Shown here piece by piece: positions 11,563-17,103 of a stretch of DNA of 17,103 nt. Origin of the DNA: Bacillota bacterium (GTDB taxonomy: Bacteria > Bacillota > Clostridia > Oscillospirales > Acutalibacteraceae). The stretch is taken from the NCBI GenBank assembly GCA_029007015.1, contig JAQXHB010000001.1:1-17103 (forward strand). Reading direction: 5' to 3'. Numbering within the stretch: position 1 is the stretch's first letter; the number at the start of each line of letters is the position of its first letter. The position numbers and the translations under genes are program-made. Under the pieces are notes generated by a model that made no database searches, was not told where the DNA came from, and saw only the letters and a program-made list of their open reading frames with translations.

Positions 11563-14010
11563 TTAGTCCTCTCTGTATTCCTCGACGGTGAATGCCTCGA
11601 ATACATCTCCGATCTTGATGTCGTTGAATTTTTCCAGTCCGATGCCGCACTCATATCCCTGCGAAACCTCTTTGACATCGTCCTTAAACCGGCGCAGTGA
11701 ATCCATCTTGTCGACGGCAATGATTATGCCGTCGCGCACAACGCGAATTTCGCTTGAGCGGAACACTTTGCCCTCGGTGACATAGCAGCCGGCAACGGTG
11801 CCGACATTGGAGATTTTGTAAACCTCGCGCACTTCAATGCGTCCCTGTTCAACCTCGCGGAATTTCGGCGCCAGCATGCCCTTGATGGCCGACTGAATTT
11901 CCTCAATGCAGTCGTAAATGACACGGTACAGGCGGATATCCACACCGTCGCGCTCGGCCACATCGCGTGCGCCCGCATCCGGACGGACATTAAATCCGAC
12001 AATGATGGCGTTAGAGGTGTTGGCCAGCATGACATCGGACTCGTTGACGGCACCGACGGCACCGTGAATGACCTTTACGGCCACCTCCTCGTTGCTCAGT
12101 TTGACCAGCGACTGGCGAACAGCCTCGACCGAGCCCTGAACATCGGCCTTGACGATGATGTTGAGTTCCTTGGTCTCGCCCTCCTGCAACTGGCTGAAAA
12201 GGTTATCCAGAGTAACCTTTTGAATGGCGCTCCACTGCTCCTCTTTCTGGCTGTGCTTGCGCTGTTCAACCAGTTCGCGTGCCAAGCGCTCATCGGATAC
12301 GGCGTCGAATGTGTCGCCGGCGGCCGGCACCTCGTCCAGACCGGTTATCTCGACCGGCACCGACGGGCCGGCATTTTTCATACTGCGGCCGTTCTCATCA
12401 AGCATGGCTCTAACGCGTCCGACGGCGGTGCCGGCAACGATAATATCACCCTTGTTGAGGGTGCCCTTCTGCACCAGCAGAGTGGCGATGGGGCCTCGTC
12501 CCTTGTCAAGGCGCGCCTCGATGACGACGCCTCCGGCGCGGCGGTTGGGGTTGGCTTTGAGTTCGAGCATGTCGGCAACCAGCAAGACATTTTCGAGCAG
12601 GTTGTCAATGCCCTCGCCCGTCTTAGCCGAAACCGGCACACATATAACATCGCCGCCCCACTCCTCCGGCACCAGTTCATGCTCGGTGAGTTGCTGTTTG
12701 ATGCGGTCGGGGTTGGCACCCGGTTTATCCATCTTGTTGATGGCCACCACGATTTGCACCTTGGCGGCACGAGCGTGGTTGATGGCCTCTATGGTCTGCG
12801 GCATGATGCCGTCGTCGGCCGCAACCACCAGAATGGCAATATCGGTCGATTTGGCGCCGCGCTCACGCATCGAGGTGAACGCCTCGTGGCCCGGTGTGTC
12901 GAGGAAGGTCAGTTCCCTGTCTCCGAGGCTCACGCGGTAAGCGCCGATATGCTGGGTGATGCCGCCCGCCTCTGTGGCGGTGACATTTTTGTCACGGATG
13001 GCATCGAGCAGTGATGTCTTGCCGTGGTCGACGTGACCCATTACGCAGATTACCGGACTGCGCGGTACCAAATTCTCGGCGCTGTCCTCGGTATCGTCCA
13101 TGATTCTGTCCTCGATGGTCACCACCACCTCGCGTTCAACCTTTGCGCCCATTTCGGTGGCGATGAGGTAAGCGGTGTCGAAGTCAATCTCCTGCGTTAC
13201 AGTGGCCATAACGCCCATTTTCATGAGTTCCTTGATGACCTCTGCCGCAGTTTTTTTCATCTTGGCGGCCAAGTCGCCCACCGTTATGCTGTCACCGACG
13301 GTAATCTGAATGGGCGTCTTCTTGATGCGCTCAAGTTGTATGCGGCGCAGTTTGTCGGCCTCGGTCTCGCGCTTCGGCCCCTTCTTGAAGTTCTGCTGAT
13401 TGTTGCGTTTCTTTATCTGCTGACGGCGGCCGCTTTCAGAGGTGTTAACACCCCTTGCGCCCGCAATGTTCTCGTACTTTTCGTTGTAGCGGTCCAGTTC
13501 GACATTGGCAGTGCGCGTGTCGATATGGCGCACCTCGGCAGGCCCGCGGTTGGGCTGCTTTGACTCGCCCTTTTTCTTTTCAGGGCGCACGATTTTGATG
13601 GGCTCACCTTTCGGCTGTTCAGCCTTGGCCTTTTCGCTCCGCGGCTTCTCGGCGTCAGCCTTTTTAGCAGACTCATCCTTTTTAGCGGCCTCAGCCTTTT
13701 TAGCGGCGGCGGCTGCGGCAGCCAGTTCATTGGCAATGCGCTCCTGCTCGGCCTTTCGCTCAGCCTTGGCCTTTTCGGCCGCGGCAAGACGCTCCTGCCT
13801 TGCCTTTTCGCCCTTTTCAAAGTAACTGTCAAAACTGTCCACCTGATGTGACTGTGTCAGATGGTCAAAAACTATATTCAGTTCATCCTCGTTAAGAGCG
13901 GTCTGACTTTTCTTGGCCTCGTTAAAATGCTTCTCAAGCAAGGCCATAATGTCCTTGCTCGGTATGTCAAAATCCTTTGCGACCTCATGAACTCGGTATT
14001 TAATCATCAT
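11563..14010 (-). CDS. infB: Translation initiation factor IF-2
   Basis: IF-2 is the GTPase that delivers fMet-tRNA to the 30S P site and promotes subunit joining. The 815-residue protein has an N-terminal IF2_N helix bundle (1-52), a long Ala/Lys/Glu-rich linker (about 65-235), a second IF2_N segment (238-292) and the G domain. G-domain motifs are GHVDHGKT (325-332), DTPGH (371-375), NKMD (425-428) and SAK (461-463). Domains II, III and the fMet-tRNA-binding C-terminus (VTEGKVFRSSEIRVVRDG) follow. Two adjacent ATGs (14010 and 14007) lie downstream of GGGGAGG, so the start is uncertain by one residue. It sits in the standard nusA-ylxR-ylxQ-infB-rbfA order, 20 bases after ylxQ. The large plus-strand reading frame opposite it is a shadow. 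Confidence 0.97.
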   Translation of the reverse strand: MMIKYRVHEVAKDFDIPSKDIMALLEKHFNEAKKSQTALNEDELNIVFDHLTQSHQVDSFDSYFEKGEKARQERLAAAEKAKAERKAEQERIANELAAAAAAAKKAEAAKKDESAKKADAEKPRSEKAKAEQPKGEPIKIVRPEKKKGESKQPNRGPAEVRHIDTRTANVELDRYNEKYENIAGARGVNTSESGRRQQIKKRNNQQNFKKGPKRETEADKLRRIQLERIKKTPIQITVGDSITVGDLAAKMKKTAAEVIKELMKMGVMATVTQEIDFDTAYLIATEMGAKVEREVVVTIEDRIMDDTEDSAENLVPRSPVICVMGHVDHGKTSLLDAIRDKNVTATEAGGITQHIGAYRVSLGDRELTFLDTPGHEAFTSMRERGAKSTDIAILVVAADDGIMPQTIEAINHARAAKVQIVVAINKMDKPGANPDRIKQQLTEHELVPEEWGGDVICVPVSAKTGEGIDNLLENVLLVADMLELKANPNRRAGGVVIEARLDKGRGPIATLLVQKGTLNKGDIIVAGTAVGRVRAMLDENGRSMKNAGPSVPVEITGLDEVPAAGDTFDAVSDERLARELVEQRKHSQKEEQWSAIQKVTLDNLFSQLQEGETKELNIIVKADVQGSVEAVRQSLVKLSNEEVAVKVIHGAVGAVNESDVMLANTSNAIIVGFNVRPDAGARDVAERDGVDIRLYRVIYDCIEEIQSAIKGMLAPKFREVEQGRIEVREVYKISNVGTVAGCYVTEGKVFRSSEIRVVRDGIIIAVDKMDSLRRFKDDVKEVSQGYECGIGLEKFNDIKIGDVFEAFTVEEYRED

Positions 14011-14030
14011 ACGGAATCATTCCTCCCCTA

Positions 14031-14336
14031 TCAGTGGTTTTGAAGCGCCGCCAATCGCTGCGCTATGCCGTCATCGGTGACGGCTATGACGCCGGCGCGA
14101 CTGCCGACAGCGTGACCCAGTTGGTCGATGGTGTAGTCGACGCCAATGCAGTCAATGCCGGCTTTGTCGGCGGCAAATGCCGCCTCTTTGGCCGATTTGC
14201 GGGATATGTCGCCGGCCGTGATTATCAGTTTTGCCTGACCGTCGGCCGCGGCCGCCGCAGAGCGTTCCAGCCCGAAGCAAAGCTTCCTCGCGCCTGAGGC
14301 TATGCCCAATAATCCCAAAAATTTATCATTGACCAT
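14031..14336 (-). CDS. ylxQ: L7Ae-family ribosomal-type protein YlxQ
   Basis: This is a 101-residue member of the L7Ae/L30e/Gadd45 family, whose members bind kink-turn RNA. It has the family start LGLLGIASGARKLCFG, a LIITAGDISRKSAKE central strand-helix and IDCIGVDYTIDQLGHAVG near the end, where the typical conserved Gly-His-x-x-Gly element falls. The start overlaps the ylxR stop by 11 bases, which is common for this pair in Firmicutes. Its role is not firmly known beyond RNA binding. Identification rests on both sequence and its place between ylxR and infB. Confidence 0.9.
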   Translation of the reverse strand: MVNDKFLGLLGIASGARKLCFGLERSAAAAADGQAKLIITAGDISRKSAKEAAFAADKAGIDCIGVDYTIDQLGHAVGSRAGVIAVTDDGIAQRLAALQNH

Positions 14337-14598
14337 TGTTTGCTATCTCACTCTCCATGGTGTCGTATATCTCATCCGGAATGGTCATCTCAAAGGTGCG
14401 GTCAATGCGCCTGTTGCGGCGCGCCTTTTTCAGGCACTCAGCCGACGGGCAGATGTATGCGCCGCGTCCGCTCCGCTTGCCGGTCGTGTCAAGCGACACC
14501 GCGCCGTCGGGCGACTTTACCACCCGTATCAGTTGGCGCTTGGGCTTCATTTCACCGCAGCCGTTGCACATTCTCATTGGTTGCTTGCGTTGCTGCAC
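14326..14598 (-). CDS. ylxR: YlxR/RnpM family RNA-binding protein
   Basis: A 90-residue basic protein with the YlxR core: MRMCNGCGEMKPKRQLIRVV, then GRGAYICPSAECLKKA, supplying two Cys pairs. Proteins of this family bind RNase P RNA (hence RnpM in Bacillus). I place the start at GTG 14598-14596, since GGAGG lies 8 bases upstream and the gene then begins 22 bases after the nusA stop. The longer frame back to 14658 overlaps nusA and adds residues the family lacks. It is followed by ylxQ with an 11-base overlap. Confidence 0.93.
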   Translation of the reverse strand: MQQRKQPMRMCNGCGEMKPKRQLIRVVKSPDGAVSLDTTGKRSGRGAYICPSAECLKKARRNRRIDRTFEMTIPDEIYDTMESEIANNGQ

Positions 14599-14620
14599 AA
14601 AGTACACCTCCGGTTGAATT

Positions 14621-15673
14621 TTATTCGCCGTAGAAGCCGCTCTCGGGGCGGATATCAATCTTCCACCCGGTCAGGCGTACGGCCAGACGGGCGTTTTGTC
14701 CGCCGTTGCCGATAGCGAGCGACAACTGGCTGTCCGGCACGGTCGCCTTGCAAGCCTTACTGCCGTCCTCGGCCAGTTCAACGCCGACCACCTTAGCGGG
14801 GGAAAGGGCCTCTTTGATAAACTCTGCGGGGTCATCGCTGTACTTGACAATGTCGATTTTTTCACTGCCCAGTTCCTCAAGTATCTTGCTGACGCGGGTG
14901 CCGCGCGGCCCTATGCACGAGCCGACAGCGTCGACATTGCTGTCCTTTGACCAAACGGCAATCTTGGTGCGTGAGCCGGCCTCGCGCGAGATGGCCTTGA
15001 TTTCGATGGTGCCGTCAAAAATCTCGGGCACCTCCATCTCAAACAGGCGCTTGACCAGTCCGGGGTGGGTGCGCGAAATCATCGCCTTGGGCCCCTTTTC
15101 ACTCTCGCGTACATCCACAACAAACACCTTTATGTGCTGTCCCTCAAAGAAGGTCTCGCCGGCAACCTGCTCTGAACGCGGCAGTATGGCTTCAGAGTTG
15201 CCCATTGATATGGCGGCGTTGCCGGTGACGGGGTCAATGCTGAGCACTGTGGCCGACACCAGTTCCTGATTTTTGCTCTGAAACTCGGCCAGCGTGCGGT
15301 CGCGTTCAGCATCCTTGATGCCGGAGCGAATAACATTCTTGGCCGTCTGAGCGACGATGCGTCCGAATTTCATCGTGTCCAGCGGAATCTGAACATAGTC
15401 GCCCGCCTGAGCCGATTTATCGTACTGCGCGGCATCGGCAACAGAAATCTCGGTGTTCGGGTCGGTCACCTCGTCGGCCACCAACTTGCGAACATACACA
15501 TCAAAGGTGCGCTCGCCGCAGTCGATATCGCAGAACACTATATCGTTGCCGCCGTAATCGTGCTTGGCGGCGACGGTGATGGCCGAAGCAATCTTTTCAG
15601 CCAGGTATTCGGCCGGTATGCCCTTTTCCTTCTCCATCATTTCCAGTGCGAGAAAAAATTCGTTGTTAGTCAT
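14621..15673 (-). CDS. nusA: Transcription termination/antitermination protein NusA
   Basis: NusA binds RNA polymerase and nascent RNA, modulating pausing, intrinsic termination and antitermination. The 350-residue length is that of the Gram-positive form, without the C-terminal acidic repeats of E. coli. It has the N-terminal polymerase-binding domain (1 to about 125, with FFLALEMMEKEKGI), an S1 domain (about 130-200), then two KH domains with GxxG loops in CIGPRGTRV and IGNGGQNARLAVRLTGW. The ribosome binding site AAAGGA is rather far from the ATG (about 13 bases). It lies 33 bases after rimP. NusA commonly regulates its own operon, which fits the hairpin in the leader upstream of rimP; that link is inference. 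Confidence 0.97.
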   Translation of the reverse strand: MTNNEFFLALEMMEKEKGIPAEYLAEKIASAITVAAKHDYGGNDIVFCDIDCGERTFDVYVRKLVADEVTDPNTEISVADAAQYDKSAQAGDYVQIPLDTMKFGRIVAQTAKNVIRSGIKDAERDRTLAEFQSKNQELVSATVLSIDPVTGNAAISMGNSEAILPRSEQVAGETFFEGQHIKVFVVDVRESEKGPKAMISRTHPGLVKRLFEMEVPEIFDGTIEIKAISREAGSRTKIAVWSKDSNVDAVGSCIGPRGTRVSKILEELGSEKIDIVKYSDDPAEFIKEALSPAKVVGVELAEDGSKACKATVPDSQLSLAIGNGGQNARLAVRLTGWKIDIRPESGFYGE

Positions 15674-15706
15674 TTTTTATAATCAATCCTTTCATTGTAT
15701 ATCGTG

Positions 15707-16174
15707 TTAAAAGAGATCGGCGTCGTCATTGAGTTTGACCGACGCGATTTCGCCCTTGGCAAAGGTGCGCTCGGTGCCGTCTATGTTAAGTGTAACATCG
15801 CCGCTGTATGCCGTCAGCGCACCGACAAAGTCGCGCTGACCGTCAATGGGGCGTATCAGGTGCACGCGCACCTCCTTGCCCATGACGGCCTCGAAGTGCT
15901 GCGGACGGGTCAGCGGTCGGCCGAGGCCGGGCGATGACACCTCCAGATAATAGCCGACGCTGATGGGGTCGTGCTCATCCAGTACCGGGTCGATGGCGCG
16001 CGACATGTTCTCACAGTCGTCAATGAGCACGCCGCCCTCCTTGTCGATGGTGATACGCAGGTACATGTCGGCTCCCTCTTTTTGAAACCGCACATCCCAC
16101 AGTGTCAGCCCCAGCCCGTCGGCAATGGGCTGTGCCAGTTGACGGACAATTTCTTCGGTGCTTTGCTTTGCCAC
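15707..16174 (-). CDS. rimP: Ribosome maturation factor RimP
   Basis: RimP binds the free 30S subunit early in assembly. At 155 residues it matches the family. It begins MAKQSTEEIVRQLAQPIADGL, contains LWDVRFQKEG, LRITIDKEGGVLIDDCENMSR and the signature LEVSSPGLGRPL, and ends in the C-terminal Sm-like domain (VGALTAYSGDVTLNIDG). The start is the GTG at 16174-16172, with AGGAGG 7 bases upstream. An open frame continues to 16294 but runs through the promoter and leader hairpin, so it is rejected. First gene of the nusA-infB operon. Confidence 0.95.
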   Translation of the reverse strand: MAKQSTEEIVRQLAQPIADGLGLTLWDVRFQKEGADMYLRITIDKEGGVLIDDCENMSRAIDPVLDEHDPISVGYYLEVSSPGLGRPLTRPQHFEAVMGKEVRVHLIRPIDGQRDFVGALTAYSGDVTLNIDGTERTFAKGEIASVKLNDDADLF

Positions 16175-16185
16175 TCGAAAACCTC

Positions 16186-16222
16186 CTAACAAAACTGAAA
16201 GAGCGGGTCGCCCCACTCTTTC
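16186..16222 (-). promoter_or_regulatory. Leader hairpin with GCGA tetraloop and U-rich tail before rimP
   Basis: On the minus strand 16222-16212 pairs with 16207-16197: 11 bp, one of them G-U, closed by a GCGA (GNRA-type) tetraloop. AGTTTTGTT follows directly, and then the rimP ribosome binding site. It lies roughly 15 bases after the predicted transcription start. The shape is that of a weak intrinsic terminator or attenuator at the head of an operon encoding NusA. Hairpin seen; function inferred. Confidence 0.65.
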
Positions 16223-16244
16223 CTTAAAACATCTTACAATCAGT

Positions 16245-16273
16245 ATATTACCATATATTTTTGATAAATGCAA
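16245..16273 (-). promoter_or_regulatory. Sigma-A extended -10 promoter of the rimP-nusA-infB operon
   Basis: On the minus strand: TTGCAT (16273-16268), a 17-base spacer ending TGG, TAATAT (16250-16245), giving an extended -10 element. Predicted start of transcription near 16238. The -35 box lies in an inverted repeat (AAATGC 16266-16271, GCATTT 16274-16279, two-base centre). The rest of the gap 16175-16327 holds only the leader hairpin; no clear terminator for spoVT was found. Confidence 0.8.
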
Positions 16274-16327
16274 GCATTTTTTATTCGCGCTCAAAGCGGG
16301 CCCCTGCGCGCCGGCTGCAGCAGGCGG

Positions 16328-16870
16328 CTATTCCTCCATTTGCTTGCCGAGAAAGGCGGCCGCAACCTGCGCCAACTTTACCTCGGCATCGCCCGGCACA
16401 TAGTTTTGCTCCGGCAAAAGCAGCACCACCGAGCCGCATACATCTCCTGCTGAAATGATGGGGCAAATGACCCCCGCCGTGTGCTCAACGCCCTCAAGAG
16501 GCTGAATCAGTTTAATTTCACCGCGGCGCACGCTGTACTGCCGTCTCGCCTCTGCGATGTCTTCGAGTTGCGGCGAAACGCGGCGCTCAAGCACCTCTTT
16601 GCGCGACACACCGGCCGCGGCAATGCAGTGGTCGCGGTCGCAAATGACCACCGGCATATCGCAGTTTTTGACGATGGCGTCGGCATACTGCGTTGCAAAG
16701 TCGGACAACTCGCCAATGGGCGAATACTTTTTGAAAATGACCTCGCCGTCGGTGTCGGTGTATATCTCCAGCGGGTCGCCCTCGCGGATACGCATGGTGC
16801 GGCGGATTTCTTTGGGTATAACTACACGACCAAGGTCGTCGATGCGCCGCACGATTCCAGTTGCTTTCAT
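16328..16870 (-). CDS. spoVT: Stage V sporulation protein T (SpoVT)-like regulator
   Basis: SpoVT is a tetrameric AbrB-type DNA-binding protein that tunes sigma-G genes in the forespore (established in Bacillus). The 180-residue protein has the swapped-hairpin AbrB domain at 1-50 (MKATGIVRRIDDLGRVVIPKEIR, MRIREGDPLEIY) and a GAF-like domain from about 55 to the end, matching SpoVT length and layout rather than the short AbrB. The ATG has AAGGAG 8 bases upstream, which lies in one arm of a 13-bp inverted repeat. It is divergent from an XRE regulator and 154 bases ahead of rimP. A related AbrB-GAF regulator with another role is possible. Confidence 0.9.
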   Translation of the reverse strand: MKATGIVRRIDDLGRVVIPKEIRRTMRIREGDPLEIYTDTDGEVIFKKYSPIGELSDFATQYADAIVKNCDMPVVICDRDHCIAAAGVSRKEVLERRVSPQLEDIAEARRQYSVRRGEIKLIQPLEGVEHTAGVICPIISAGDVCGSVVLLLPEQNYVPGDAEVKLAQVAAAFLGKQMEE

Positions 16871-16871
16871 A

Positions 16872-16932
16872 TATAAATCTCCTTGTTTACAAATTTGTAC
16901 CTTTAGTATCTGTCAAGTAAGGAGATTTATAC
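16872..16932 (-). promoter_or_regulatory. spoVT control region: possible sigma-G promoter with two dyads
   Basis: On the minus strand GTATA (16932-16928) and GATACTA (16910-16904) are 17 bases apart, close to the sigma-G pattern (about GHATR and CATNHTA, one mismatch). A sigma-A-like TTGACA (16916-16911) overlaps but has no good -10. Around the expected start lies the perfect 12-bp palindrome TACAAATTTGTA (16888-16899). A perfect 13-bp inverted repeat (AAGGAGATTTATA and its complement) has arms at 16872-16884, covering the ribosome binding site, and 16919-16931. Confidence 0.5.
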
Positions 16933-16994
16933 TGCGCAAAAGCAATCGTTTTTATCAACAACCGTCAGTTGTAAAAAATACTATTTGCAGTTGG

Positions 16995-17022
16995 TTGCAT
17001 CTTTATTTTTTATAAGTAAAAT
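16995..17022 (+). promoter_or_regulatory. Possible promoter of the XRE regulator
   Basis: TTGCAT (16995-17000), a 16-base spacer and TAAAAT (17017-17022) lie 21 bases before the start codon. The region is very A/T-rich, so chance matches are likely and other choices (TATAAG at 17011) exist. Confidence 0.35.
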
Positions 17023-17043
17023 AAAAGAAAAGGAGGATGTATT

Positions 17044-17103
17044 ATGAATTTAGGTAATGCCATCAACAAACTGAGAAATGATGCCCATCTTTCCCAAGAA
17101 CAG
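17044..17103 (+). CDS. XRE-family helix-turn-helix regulator, first 20 codons (runs off right edge)
   Basis: The only plus-strand gene. ATG at 17044 is preceded by AAAAGGAGG seven bases upstream. The visible protein is MNLGNAINKLRNDAHLSQEQ, the usual opening of an XRE/Cro-type HTH domain (LGxxIxxLRxxxxLSQEQ). Only the first helix and the start of the second are visible, so the domain after the HTH and the regulator's targets are unknown. Its promoter region is shared with the divergent spoVT gene. Confidence 0.8.
   Translation, partial: MNLGNAINKLRNDAHLSQEQ

Noticed and set aside
12064..13014. Long plus-strand open frame (316 codons) opposite infB
   Set aside because: It lies wholly antisense to the conserved G domain of IF-2, has no ribosome binding site and no recognisable protein features; it is a product of GC-rich codon structure.
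14599..14658. Longer N-terminus for YlxR
   Set aside because: It would overlap nusA and add residues the family lacks; the GTG at 14598 has a well-spaced GGAGG.
16175..16294. Longer N-terminus for RimP
   Set aside because: These codons run through the promoter and the leader hairpin; the GTG at 16174 has AGGAGG at 7 bases and gives the normal family length.
16281..16327. GC-rich stretch after spoVT as a terminator
   Set aside because: Only short or widely spaced arms can be drawn, and the minus-strand sequence after it is A-rich, not U-rich.
16911..16916. TTGACA as the -35 of a sigma-A promoter for spoVT
   Set aside because: No acceptable -10 lies 16-18 bases downstream (TTTGTA or TTGTAA only); the box is kept as a note, not a call.

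Overview
The window reads as chromosomal DNA of a fairly GC-rich, spore-forming-lineage Firmicute, most likely a gut Oscillospiraceae/Ruminococcaceae-type Clostridium. The grounds are a SpoVT-like regulator, the Firmicutes rimP-nusA-ylxR-ylxQ-infB-rbfA order, a YlbF/YmcA-family gene beside miaB and mutS, dockerin and cohesin proteins, and strong GGAGG ribosome binding sites with frequent GTG/TTG starts. Every recognised gene is on the minus strand except a partial one at the right edge. The species call is inference.

Layout, right to left in the direction of transcription. (1) 17044-17103: start of a plus-strand XRE/HTH regulator, divergent from spoVT (16328-16870). The region between them carries a 12-bp palindrome and a 13-bp inverted repeat around a possible sigma-G promoter. 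(2) 16174-8492: one long translation/RNA operon, rimP-nusA-ylxR-ylxQ-infB-rbfA-nrnA-truB-ribF, with tight or overlapping junctions. It starts at an extended -10 promoter (16245-16273), has a GCGA-loop hairpin in its leader, and ends at an intrinsic terminator (8455-8495). (3) 8333-3192: an accessory cell-surface locus with its own promoter (8404-8432). In order it encodes a secreted dockerin protein that also has a cohesin-like domain, a membrane-anchored cohesin protein with HxYGxW/CxxC repeats, and two paralogous SGNH-hydrolase lipoproteins of carbohydrate-esterase-2-like build. It ends at a strong intrinsic terminator (3145-3178). (4) 3035-1: a second conserved operon, HAD phosphatase-miaB-YlbF/RicA family-mutS (mutS runs off the left edge), driven by a near-consensus promoter at 3062-3090.

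The two conserved operons deal with ribosome maturation, translation initiation, transcription antitermination, tRNA modification, nanoRNA turnover, flavin cofactors and mismatch repair. The surface locus lies between them.

The most interesting part is the surface locus. The two esterase genes arose by a direct tandem duplication whose breakpoint can be read. A 7-base microhomology (GCACCGC) joins the downstream terminator stem to the 3' coding end of the cohesin gene. This leaves a 63-base remnant of that gene between the copies and removes half of the terminator hairpin from the upstream copy. The copies are nearly identical at their flanks and N-termini but differ strongly around the active site. 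Together with the linked cohesin and dockerin genes, this suggests a small cell-envelope polysaccharide deacetylation/attachment module. No glycoside hydrolase, transposase, CRISPR array, tRNA or rRNA was seen.
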